This document shows positions 26,755-34,251 of a DNA stretch of 64,000 nt, in pieces (position 1 is the stretch's first letter; each line of letters opens with the position of its first letter). This DNA is from Mannheimia pernigra (lineage in GTDB: Bacteria > Pseudomonadota > Gammaproteobacteria > Enterobacterales > Pasteurellaceae), in the NCBI RefSeq assembly GCF_013377995.1, contig NZ_CP055305.1, positions 1 through 64,000 on the forward strand. The letters are read 5' to 3'. The notes below the pieces were generated by a model. That model saw only the letters and a list, made by a program, of their open reading frames with translations, was not told where the DNA came from and did not search any database. The position numbers and the translations under genes were made by a program.

Positions 26755-27792
26755 TTGAGTAAACTGAGATTAACCCAGAATCAACAACGTAGAATTAAAT
26801 CTAATCATCATAAACGCATCAATAAAAAAGAAATTGAATGGCAAGATGAAATGTTAGGCGAAATGCAACAAGGCATTGTTGTGACTCGCCACGTAAAACA
26901 CGCTGACGTCGAGACCCAAGAGGGTGATATTTTTCGTTGTAATATCCGCCGTACATTAAAAAATGTGGTAGTAGGTGATCGTGTCTCTTGGCGTAAAGGC
27001 AGCGAGCAACTACAAGGCATTAGTGGTGTAATTGAAGCTGTTTTTCCACGTAAAAATGAGCTTACTCGCCCAGACTATTACGATGGCATAAAAATAATGG
27101 CATCAAATATCGATCAGATCATTATTGTTTCAGCGGTTGTACCTACACTTTCATTGAACATTATTGATCGTTATTTAGTGATTTGTGAAACTGCCAATAT
27201 TCCAGCACTTATTGTGCTTAATAAAATTGACTTACTTGATGAAACTGAACGAAAAGCGGTTCAAGAGCAGTTAAAAATTTACGAAAACATTGGCTATGAA
27301 AACCTTTGTTTATCCGCCGACACCGGCGAAAATATGCACGCTTTACATCAATATCTTGCGAAAGGCACATCGATTTTTGTTGGGCAATCGGGCGTAGGAA
27401 AATCAAGTCTAATCAACCAACTTTTACCAGAGGTGAATGCACTAACAGGTTCTGTAAGCGATAATTCAGGCTTGGGGCAACACACGACCACCGCTTCACG
27501 TTTGTATCACTTACCACAAGGCGGTCAATTAATTGATTCGCCAGGTATTCGTGAGTTTGGGCTATGGCATTTAGAGCCAGAGCAAATTACCTTAGGCTAC
27601 CGTGAATTTCAATCCATATTAGGCACTTGCAAATTTCGTGATTGTAAACACAAAACCGATCCAGGCTGTGAATTAAGACAAGCGGTCGAAAATGGTCAAA
27701 TTTCTGCAATTCGATTTGAAAATTATCATCGCTTAATTGAAAGTCTTTCAGAAACTAAAAGCCAACGCCATTTTAGAAAAGAAGAAGTATAA
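26755..27792 (+). CDS. rsgA: Ribosome small-subunit GTPase RsgA
   Basis: Circularly permuted GTPase in late 30S subunit maturation. After a basic N-terminus (KLRLTQNQQRRIKSNHHKR) and an OB-fold comes the permuted order: G4 LNKIDL, G1 GQSGVGKSSLIN, then G3 DSPG. The zinc knuckle at the C-terminus reads TCKFRDCKHKTDPGC. The start is TTG at 26755, chosen because the family begins with this basic stretch; 345 aa. rnhB starts 2 nt after the stop, and hinT and the ycfL-like gene follow closely. Confidence 0.94.
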   Translation: MSKLRLTQNQQRRIKSNHHKRINKKEIEWQDEMLGEMQQGIVVTRHVKHADVETQEGDIFRCNIRRTLKNVVVGDRVSWRKGSEQLQGISGVIEAVFPRKNELTRPDYYDGIKIMASNIDQIIIVSAVVPTLSLNIIDRYLVICETANIPALIVLNKIDLLDETERKAVQEQLKIYENIGYENLCLSADTGENMHALHQYLAKGTSIFVGQSGVGKSSLINQLLPEVNALTGSVSDNSGLGQHTTTASRLYHLPQGGQLIDSPGIREFGLWHLEPEQITLGYREFQSILGTCKFRDCKHKTDPGCELRQAVENGQISAIRFENYHRLIESLSETKSQRHFRKEEV

Positions 27793-27794
27793 TA

Positions 27795-28391
27795 ATGAAT
27801 GAATTTGTATATCCTAATGCAAAGTTAATTGCAGGCGTTGATGAAGTTGGGCGTGGGCCTTTAGTTGGCGCGGTTGTTACTGCGGCAGTTATTTTAGATC
27901 CAAATAATCCAATTAAAGGATTAATGGATTCCAAAAAGCTATCAGAAAAGAAACGTTTAGCATTAGCTGAAGAAATTAAAACAAAAGCACTGAGTTGGTC
28001 TCTTGGTCGAGCGGAACCTGCTGAAATTGATGAATTAAATATTCTCCACGCAACTATGCTAGCAATGCAAAGAGCTGTTAATGGTTTACATATTCAGCCT
28101 GATTTTATCTTAGTTGATGGCAATCGACCACCCCAATTTTTAGTGCCAACGCAAGCGGTAGTGAAAGGGGATAGTTTAGTCGCTGAAATTAGTGCAGCCT
28201 CAATTATTGCTAAAGTTGCACGAGATAGTGAAATGAACGAATTAGACAAGCAATTTCCACAATACGGTTTTGCAAAGCATAAAGGCTACCCAACTAAGTT
28301 GCATTTTGAAAAATTAATCGAATTTGGCGCAACGCCTTATCATCGTAAGAGTTTTGCCCCTGTAAAAAAAGTATTAGGTTTAATTGGCTAG
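27795..28391 (+). CDS. rnhB: Ribonuclease HII
   Basis: Removes ribonucleotides from DNA and RNA from hybrids. The GRG motif and first catalytic acids are in AGVDEVGRGPLVGAVV; LVDGNRPP and GDSLVAEISAASIIAKV are the next blocks, and YGFAKHKGYPT the last. Length 198 aa matches. 2 nt after rsgA. Confidence 0.96.
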   Translation: MNEFVYPNAKLIAGVDEVGRGPLVGAVVTAAVILDPNNPIKGLMDSKKLSEKKRLALAEEIKTKALSWSLGRAEPAEIDELNILHATMLAMQRAVNGLHIQPDFILVDGNRPPQFLVPTQAVVKGDSLVAEISAASIIAKVARDSEMNELDKQFPQYGFAKHKGYPTKLHFEKLIEFGATPYHRKSFAPVKKVLGLIG

Positions 28392-28403
28392 AAGGAAAAT
28401 TTT

Positions 28404-28763
28404 ATGACGACAGAGTACCAAGAAACTATTTTTACTAAAATTATCAATAAAGAAATTCCTGCAAATATTGTCTATCAAGATGATCTTGTAACGGCATTTC
28501 GAGATATTTCTCCACAAGCACCAACTCACATTCTCATTATTCCGAATAAATTCATTCCCACGGTTAATCACGTAACTGGCGAAGATGAATTGGCATTAGG
28601 ACGCTTATTTACGGTTGCAGCGAAATTAGCAAAAGAAGAAGGAATTGCAGAAGAGGGTTACCGTTTAATTATGAATTGCAATAAAAACGCAGGGCAAGAA
28701 GTATTCCATATTCATATGCACTTACTTGGTGGGCAAAAACTAGGTCCATTAGTGGCAAAATAA
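28404..28763 (+). CDS. hinT: HIT-family purine nucleoside phosphoramidase HinT
   Basis: Hydrolyses adenosine phosphoramidates. The histidine triad HIHMHLLGG is near the C-terminus, and IFTKIINKEIPANIVYQDD is the usual N-terminus. 119 aa, as in E. coli. 12 nt after rnhB and 1 nt before a YcfL-like lipoprotein gene, the same hinT-ycfL pairing as in E. coli. Confidence 0.95.
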   Translation: MTTEYQETIFTKIINKEIPANIVYQDDLVTAFRDISPQAPTHILIIPNKFIPTVNHVTGEDELALGRLFTVAAKLAKEEGIAEEGYRLIMNCNKNAGQEVFHIHMHLLGGQKLGPLVAK

Positions 28764-28764
28764 T

Positions 28765-29169
28765 ATGCGTTTATCCTATTTTAGTTTTACAATTTTTTCA
28801 CTTTTTTTGACCGCTTGTACCAGTAAACCAGTGAGCTATTTACCGACAAGTTCAAAACCTATTGTGAATATTGAAGCCGACATTGCAGGAAAAATCAAGC
28901 TTGATACTAACGGAAAAACTTTTAGTACTACTAACTTGACCAATTTTCCACTTAATGTGATTTATAAACTCTTTTGGTATGATAAAGATGGTGTTACTCA
29001 ATCACCCGATGGCATCTCAGCACACTCTGGTTGGCAACATTTATGGCTACAACCTAAACAAAAGCAAACAGTGGTATTCATCAAACCAACAGCAGAGAGC
29101 CAACATTATCGCCTTTATTTACGGAGTTTACACAAGCAGAGTGAAAAACATCTGAGCTCAAAAAATTAG
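28765..29169 (+). CDS. ycfL: YcfL-like lipoprotein
   Basis: Predicted outer-membrane lipoprotein of the DUF1425/YcfL type, 134 aa. The signal and lipobox are MRLSYFSFTIFSLFLTAC (Cys18). A beta-rich domain follows with TNLTNFPLNVIYKLFWYDKDG and SGWQHLWLQPKQKQTV-like pieces. The immediate hinT neighbour supports the assignment. Odd: the last six codons (H-L-S-S-K-N, stop) lie within what looks like the right end of an IS3-like remnant, so the natural C-terminus has probably been replaced. Confidence 0.78.
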   Translation: MRLSYFSFTIFSLFLTACTSKPVSYLPTSSKPIVNIEADIAGKIKLDTNGKTFSTTNLTNFPLNVIYKLFWYDKDGVTQSPDGISAHSGWQHLWLQPKQKQTVVFIKPTAESQHYRLYLRSLHKQSEKHLSSKN

Positions 29170-29303
29170 ACTTTTAATTCAATTCAAGGCTGCGTTCTGT
29201 ACTCTACAGGGCTCAGTCTTTTGTATTTCAAACTAGGATCATTATTTTAGCCATAAAAAATCTGCACCTCAAATGGTTTCTAATCCATTTGAGGTGCAGA
29301 TCA
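29149..29303 (-). mobile_element. Internally deleted IS3-like element carrying the hup terminator
   Basis: Read on the minus strand, it begins TGATCTGCACC (29303), forms a perfect 17-bp hairpin (ATCTGCACCTCAAATGG at 29260-29276 facing its complement at 29285-29301), has six T and ATGGC, and then jumps straight to the last codons of an IS3-type OrfB: P-S-L-K-Y-K-R-L-S-P-V-E-Y-R-T-Q-P, stop. The other end, ATCTGAGCTCAAAAAATTAG on the plus strand at 29150, resembles the right end seen at 51371-51396. Total about 155 bp. The hairpin plus T-run lies 31 nt after the hup stop in the right orientation to terminate hup. Confidence 0.65.
29260..29301 (-). terminator. Intrinsic terminator of hup (IS-derived)
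   Basis: A 17-bp perfect stem with an 8-nt loop, followed on the minus strand by six T. By form it is one of the strongest terminators in the window. The same sequence class forms the left end of IS3-like remnants at 2624 and 55969. Confidence 0.85.
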
Positions 29304-29334
29304 TATTTATCTAGGCTTTTTGTTGCTAAAAGAT

Positions 29335-29607
29335 TTATTTTACTAAGTCTTTTAATGCTTTACCTGAAACAAATGCAGGTACTTTAGCCGCTGCAATTTT
29401 AATTTCTTCACCTGTTTTTGGGTTACGACCAGTACGTGCTTTACGCTCATTTACTTTAAAAGTACCGAAGCCGATTAATTGAACAGGGTTACCTGCTTTT
29501 AAGCTTGCAGAGATTGCATCAAGAGTGGCTTCTAATGCTGCTTTAGCTTCTTTCTTAGTTAAATTTGCATCTGCTGCGATAGCATCGATTAACTCAGTTT
29601 TGTTCAT
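29335..29607 (-). CDS. hup: DNA-binding protein HU
   Basis: Small nucleoid protein that bends DNA. 90 aa with the HU signature GFGTFKVNERKARTGRNPKTGEEI split across the beta arms, and a start MNKTELIDAIAADANLTKKEAK typical of HU-alpha. Monocistronic, with a promoter-like TATAAT on the minus strand (complement of 29714-29719) about 110 nt upstream and a strong hairpin terminator downstream. Confidence 0.97.
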   Translation of the reverse strand: MNKTELIDAIAADANLTKKEAKAALEATLDAISASLKAGNPVQLIGFGTFKVNERKARTGRNPKTGEEIKIAAAKVPAFVSGKALKDLVK

Positions 29608-29741
29608 AGTTTTATCCTCTAAGATAGTGTTTTGAATAAATGACGTAAAACGCCTGAAAAGTTATTGAAACCTTGCCATAGCTTAATTCAAAGTTCAGAT
29701 TTGTCAAAGTATTATTATACAAGATTCTATAAATATTGATG

Positions 29742-30332
29742 TCATTGATTGATATTTAACCCGATATTACTAATGCCACTACGTCTAATTTCATCTTTCA
29801 ACTCAAAAATGAGATCAAGATCACGGTTTTCACAGTCATTGAGTAACCGATAGATTTGCCATTGCACATCTAGCTCTTCTTGAATGTCCTCTGAATTTTT
29901 CAATTCTTGCTCGCTGAGTTCTTTGTCTTGTTGCATTTCTAAGTAGCTTGCAACTGTTCCTAATGAAATTTGGCTAATGCGAATAGCTTGTTCTAAAGTG
30001 GCGCCAGCAATAATACTATGCAGCAATTCAGAAAGAGCTTCACAGGCTTCTTGAGCAGGTAAAACACCAAAAAATGCATATTCATTCACATCGGGAATGA
30101 TTTCTTCTAATTTCTCTAATTGGTTATCGAAATTAATTTTCGCCCCTTTTACCGTTAAAAACTCCCAAACTAAGTTTAAAATATTTTGGAATACTTTAGC
30201 TTTTTCTGGTTGCTCGGTCATCTCACAGAAAAGCTGGTAATTTGGGAACATTCTTTCGCACAAACAAGCCATAAAGGTGATATTTTGCCAAGGCTCAAAG
30301 CGTTCCATACGTTTATGAATTGGGTTTCGCAT
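29742..30332 (-). CDS. yjaG: YjaG-family protein (DUF416)
   Basis: 196-residue cytoplasmic protein of unknown function. RFEPWQNITFMACLCERMFPNY at the N-terminus (in part) and QAIRISQISLGTVASYLE are family-like. It lies between hup and hemE, the same order as E. coli hemE-nfi-yjaG-hupA without nfi, which supports the name. All-helical by composition; no catalytic motif visible. Confidence 0.85.
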   Translation of the reverse strand: MRNPIHKRMERFEPWQNITFMACLCERMFPNYQLFCEMTEQPEKAKVFQNILNLVWEFLTVKGAKINFDNQLEKLEEIIPDVNEYAFFGVLPAQEACEALSELLHSIIAGATLEQAIRISQISLGTVASYLEMQQDKELSEQELKNSEDIQEELDVQWQIYRLLNDCENRDLDLIFELKDEIRRSGISNIGLNINQ

Positions 30333-30445
30333 TTTACTTTCTCTTTTATTTAGCGCTTTCGATTGTCAGTGAGGGAAACAAATTTGCAAAGTTTTGTAAA
30401 AAAATAACCGCTTGTTCCTTTCCCACAAAGAGAGCGGATTATACA

Positions 30446-31510
30446 TTATAGGTGATACTGTTTTGAGTAATGATGAATCGCATCAACAAATACTTTTGGG
30501 CTTTCTACTGGCACATCTAAGTGAATGCCGTGCCCTAAATTAAACACATGCCCACTGCCGCTACCAAAACCAGCAAGAATATGCTTCACTTCTTGTTCAA
30601 TACGTTCGGGCCTTGCGTAAAGCACGCTAGGGTCCATATTACCTTGCAGTGCCACTTTATTGCCGACACGCTGGCGAGCATCAGCAATATCTACTGTCCA
30701 GTCTAAGCCGATGGCATCACAGCCTGTTTCTGCAATCGATTCTAACCATAAGCCACCGCCTTTAGTAAAGAGGGTAACAGGCACTTTTCGTCCTTCATTT
30801 TCACGGATTAAACCCTCAACAATTTTATGCATATAATGTAAAGAGAATTCTGGGTAGTCGTTATGTGCTAACACGCCGCCCCAAGTGTCGAATACCATTA
30901 CCGATTGTGCGCCCGCTTTGATTTGTGCATTTAAATATAAAATTACGCTATCTGCTAATTTATCGAGTAATTTGTGTAGAAGTGTTGGGTCAGCGTAAAG
31001 CATTTTTTTGATTTTGGTAAATGCTTTGCTTGAGCCACCTTCAACCATATAAGTTGCTAATGTCCAAGGGCTACCAGAAAAACCGATTAACGGCACGTCG
31101 CCTTTTAATTCACGGCGAATAGTGCGTACGGCATTCATAACATATTGCAACTCACCTTCAGGATCAGGAATTGGAAGGTTGTTTACATCAGATAATGTTT
31201 GGATAGGACGAGCAAACTTCGGGCCTTCGCCTGCACCAAAACTTAAACCCAAGCCCATTGCATCGGGAATAGTCAGAATGTCAGAGAATAGAATAGCGGC
31301 ATCTAATTCATAGCGACGTAGCGGTTGTAAAGTCACTTCACAGGCTAAATCTGCATTGCGACAGAGCGACATAAAATCGCCCGCTATGGCACGAGTTGCT
31401 TTATATTCAGGTAGGTAACGCCCTGCCTGACGCATCATCCATACGGGGGTCATATCCACAGGCTCACGTAAAAGGGCTTTTAAATAGCGGTCGTTTTTAA
31501 GTTCAGACAT
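30446..31510 (-). CDS. hemE: Uroporphyrinogen decarboxylase
   Basis: Decarboxylates uroporphyrinogen III to coproporphyrinogen III in haem synthesis. The signature PVWMMRQAGRYLPEYK is near the N-terminus, GFSGSPWTLATYMVEG in the middle and FNLGHGIHLDVP near the end. I use ATG at 31510 (354 aa, as in E. coli); an ATG one codon upstream is equally possible. Upstream of yjaG on the same strand, 113 nt away, with a single uptake core in the gap. Confidence 0.96.
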   Translation of the reverse strand: MSELKNDRYLKALLREPVDMTPVWMMRQAGRYLPEYKATRAIAGDFMSLCRNADLACEVTLQPLRRYELDAAILFSDILTIPDAMGLGLSFGAGEGPKFARPIQTLSDVNNLPIPDPEGELQYVMNAVRTIRRELKGDVPLIGFSGSPWTLATYMVEGGSSKAFTKIKKMLYADPTLLHKLLDKLADSVILYLNAQIKAGAQSVMVFDTWGGVLAHNDYPEFSLHYMHKIVEGLIRENEGRKVPVTLFTKGGGLWLESIAETGCDAIGLDWTVDIADARQRVGNKVALQGNMDPSVLYARPERIEQEVKHILAGFGSGSGHVFNLGHGIHLDVPVESPKVFVDAIHHYSKQYHL

Positions 31511-31580
31511 CATTTTTTCCTTTCATTTTTCTGTAAGGGCGAAATACATTTGCAAAGTTTTGGTAAAATTTAACCGCTTG

Positions 31581-32138
31581 TTAATGTAATTGAGGCTTTG
31601 GTTCTGCTTTAGCGATACCCAAAGCAAAATGACTATGTAAAAATAGTGCTAAAACACGCAAATATTCTAACACTTCTTCGCCTGCTTCAAGCAGCTCCTC
31701 ATTGTTATCCTCATCATTGTAACCTAATTTTGCAATTTCATCTAAATCATCAATCGCCTCACCGACTTCATCTGTTTCTTGTTGGAGTTTGGGTTGAGCT
31801 ACGCCTAAGCCAAGTAAGAAGCTGTTTGCCCATTGGTAGATGCCATCTGCAAGGGCAAAACCATCTTCTTCATTTTCAGGTAGCCACAGACTAAATAGCG
31901 TATTGGTTTCCAAAAAACTTTCGGTGAGCTGTTGATAAAACTCGGTAAGTTTTGTTAGCGGTTCAACTGAAAAAGCGTGCCCGTCATGAGTAAATTGATA
32001 GGTTAAGGTTTTCCAAGAGTCATCTTGAATTCCACCTGCAATTAATCCGCATAAGAAACCATGAAACTCTGCTGGTGTATCTTCAATCTGTAATTGAGTG
32101 ATTAATTGTTTAAATTCTTGAGGGGTTTTTATAGCCAT
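31581..32138 (-). CDS. ygfB: YgfB-family protein (UPF0149)
   Basis: 185-residue cytoplasmic protein of unknown function, related to YecA but without a zinc tail. EFHGFLCGLIAGG at the N-terminus and LGLGVAQPK are typical. The start at 32138 (MAIKTPQEF) fits the family; the frame reaches 32174 but neither start has a clear ribosome site. Divergent from zapA, as in E. coli. Confidence 0.88.
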   Translation of the reverse strand: MAIKTPQEFKQLITQLQIEDTPAEFHGFLCGLIAGGIQDDSWKTLTYQFTHDGHAFSVEPLTKLTEFYQQLTESFLETNTLFSLWLPENEEDGFALADGIYQWANSFLLGLGVAQPKLQQETDEVGEAIDDLDEIAKLGYNDEDNNEELLEAGEEVLEYLRVLALFLHSHFALGIAKAEPKPQLH

Positions 32139-32216
32139 AATTGCATTATTTGTGATTTTACTAAAGAGTGGCATAATATAGCAAAAATTTTGCGATTAAG
32201 TGAGGATTTCATATTT

Positions 32217-32510
32217 ATGTCGGTAAATAATATTGAGCTACAGATTTTTGGACAGGTTTTACGCTTGCAATGCCCTGTTGACCAACAAGAAAATTTACTG
32301 GCTTCAGCAGAGCGTTTAGAAGCGCGTGTGGCAATATTGAAAGAGCAATCTGGCATTATTCAGCTTGAAAAAGTATTAGCCATCGTCGCCCTGAATTTGA
32401 ATTACGAATTAGAGCAGGCTCAGCGTCAAAATGCAGAAAATAAAAATGTATTAGTTGCTTGTATTGAGCAACTCGATCACTCTCTGAGTAAATTACAATC
32501 TAATAGTTGA
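32217..32510 (+). CDS. zapA: Cell-division protein ZapA
   Basis: Cross-links FtsZ filaments at midcell. 97 aa; starts SVNNIELQIFGQVLRLQCP and has the C-terminal helix ALNLNYELEQ. ATG at 32217 is preceded by GAGGA; a longer open frame from 32106 overlaps ygfB and is spurious. 6S RNA and fau follow, the conserved zapA-ssrS-fau order. Confidence 0.94.
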   Translation: MSVNNIELQIFGQVLRLQCPVDQQENLLASAERLEARVAILKEQSGIIQLEKVLAIVALNLNYELEQAQRQNAENKNVLVACIEQLDHSLSKLQSNS

Positions 32511-32600
32511 TTTTTAACCTATTCGATTAGGAATAGTGCTAAAGATTGAGCATTTGCAATTTTATTTTACTAAATACTAGGAAAAATCATTAAATTCCGT

Positions 32601-32609
32601 TACTATAAA
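32601..32609 (+). promoter_or_regulatory. -10 region of 6S RNA promoter
   Basis: TACTATAAA immediately precedes the inferred 5' end of the 6S RNA. A clear -35 was not found. Confidence 0.45.
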
Positions 32610-32612
32610 TCT

Positions 32613-32797
32613 TGCCTGGGGTGTGCGTTATTGGTTACGTCCCTGAGCCGATAATTTGAAACTTTGAGTTGGATATTTATTGCTGGTGAGCAAGCTTACC
32701 TTGAATCAAGAGTAAGAAGCCTAAAAGCAGTTACATTTGACTCCCTTGAACCAACTGGTTCAAGGACCATTACTAGTAGCGGCATCTCGGGTACTTA
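32613..32797 (+). ncRNA. ssrS: 6S RNA
   Basis: RNA that binds sigma-70 RNA polymerase in stationary phase by mimicking an open promoter. The ends pair: CCTGGGGTGT near 32615 with GGCATCTCGGG near 32782-32792. Internal landmarks match E. coli 6S in order: GTCCCTGAGCCGATA, TTGGTGAGCA-like GCTGGTGAGCAAGC, AAGAAGCCTAAAA, CCTTGAACCA, GGTTCAAGG and GCGGCATCTCGG. The position between zapA and fau is the conserved one. About 185 nt; the ends are good to a few bases. Confidence 0.93.
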
Positions 32798-32800
32798 TAT

Positions 32801-33373
32801 ATGAATAGTTCTACTGCTCTTCGTAATCAACTAAGGCATCTTATGCGGGTTAAACGCTCCAGTTTAACCAAACTACAACAGGCACAAGCTGCTCAATCAC
32901 TTATCCCACAAGCGATTTCTTTAATTGAATCTTACCAAGTATCACATATTGCATTTTATTTACCTTTTGATGGCGAAATCTCCCCGTTACCTTTAATGAA
33001 TTATTTGCTTGAACAAGGCAAAAAAATCTATTTGCCTATTCTTCACCCTTTTACAAGCGGTCAATTATTGTTTTTAAATTACGATTGCAAAACTTCCTTA
33101 AAATTTAACCGCTTGAGAATTCAAGAGCCTGTGTTGGATGTGAGAAAAATCATTCCTCTACAAGAATTAGAAATGATTTTTACGCCATTAGTTGCGTGTG
33201 ATAAAGCAGGGAATCGTTTAGGTATGGGCGGCGGTTTTTATGATCGAACGCTTGCTCAAGCACCTCATATTATCCGTGTTGGATTGGCTCACGAGTGCCA
33301 GCAAGTAGAACAATTGCCGATAGCGCATTGGGATATGCCGTTACATCATATTATTTTGGGAGCATCCAGATGA
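32801..33373 (+). CDS. fau: 5-formyltetrahydrofolate cyclo-ligase
   Basis: Converts 5-formyl-THF to 5,10-methenyl-THF. The ATP/folate motif near the C-terminus is RLGMGGGFYDRTL, with VACDKAGN just before it, and the N-terminus LRNQLRHLMRVKRSSL is basic as expected. 190 aa. It lies directly downstream of 6S RNA and is probably read from the same transcript. It contains an internal inverted uptake pair (33054-33115). The next gene starts in an ATGA overlap with its stop. Confidence 0.92.
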   Translation: MNSSTALRNQLRHLMRVKRSSLTKLQQAQAAQSLIPQAISLIESYQVSHIAFYLPFDGEISPLPLMNYLLEQGKKIYLPILHPFTSGQLLFLNYDCKTSLKFNRLRIQEPVLDVRKIIPLQELEMIFTPLVACDKAGNRLGMGGGFYDRTLAQAPHIIRVGLAHECQQVEQLPIAHWDMPLHHIILGASR

Positions 33374-34155
33374 TTGAAAAAAAAGAGAAGGAATCCACAG
33401 GAAACCAAAGTTTAATTCGAGGTTTAACTCTTTTAGAGTTATTAGCACAATTTCCTAACGGCTGCCCATTAGCCCACTTAGCTGAGCTTTCAGGCTTAAA
33501 TAAAAGTACGGTGCATCGTTTATTACAAGGCTTGTTGCAAGAAGGGTATGTTCGTCCAGCACCAACTTCAGGCAGTTATCGTCTCACGACAAAATGCTTG
33601 GCTATTGGGCAGAGAGCGTTAAGTTCAATTAACATTCTACATATTGCCGCCCCGCATTTAGAAGCGTTGAATTTAAAATTGGGGGAAACAGTTAATTTTG
33701 CGATGCGAGAGAAAGATCACGCTATTTTAATCAATAAATTGGAAGCGACGACAGGCTTAATGCGTACGAGGGCTTATATCGGGCAACAGTTACAATTATA
33801 TTGTTCTGGTATGGGAAAGCTTTTCTTAGCTTATAATTCGGTTGATTATATACCACAATATTGGCAAGCAAAATCCTCCATTATTCAACCACTGACCATT
33901 AATACAATAACCACGATTGAAGGGATGAAAAAAGAGCTGGAAACGATTCGTGAACGTGGTTTTGCAATGGATGACGAAGAAAACGAATTAGGTGTTTCTT
34001 GCATTGCTTGCCCGATTTTCGATCATCAACAGCACGTACATTATGCGGTGTCGGTTTCACTTTCCACTGCCCGTTTAAATCAGTTAGGGAGAGAAAATTT
34101 ACTGCCTGCAATTCAAGAAACGGCAGAAAAAATTTCTGCAGAGTTAGGTGGATAG
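33370..34155 (+). CDS. IclR/KdgR-family transcriptional regulator
   Basis: 261 aa. The N-terminal winged helix-turn-helix reads LIRGLTLLELLAQFPNG and LAELSGLNKSTVHRLLQGL. The C-terminal effector domain has the IclR pattern YIGQQLQLYCSGMGKLFLA and ERGFAMDDEENELGVSCIA. The true start is ATG at 33370, overlapping the fau stop; the frame extends upstream inside fau. The nearest family member by memory is KdgR, but no pectin or hexuronate genes are near, so the target is unknown. Confidence 0.85.
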   Translation: MIEKKEKESTGNQSLIRGLTLLELLAQFPNGCPLAHLAELSGLNKSTVHRLLQGLLQEGYVRPAPTSGSYRLTTKCLAIGQRALSSINILHIAAPHLEALNLKLGETVNFAMREKDHAILINKLEATTGLMRTRAYIGQQLQLYCSGMGKLFLAYNSVDYIPQYWQAKSSIIQPLTINTITTIEGMKKELETIRERGFAMDDEENELGVSCIACPIFDHQQHVHYAVSVSLSTARLNQLGRENLLPAIQETAEKISAELGG

Positions 34156-34251
34156 TAATTTTATATTGCTATTTTGATTATTTTAGGTAATCTTGCAGCT
34201 ATTACAAAATGTGGTTTTTTATGAAATAAAAATGTTGAGGATTTATTAATA

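Noticed and set aside
33054..33115. Inverted uptake pair inside fau as a terminator
   Set aside because: It is within an intact coding region; more likely plain uptake sequences tolerated as codons.
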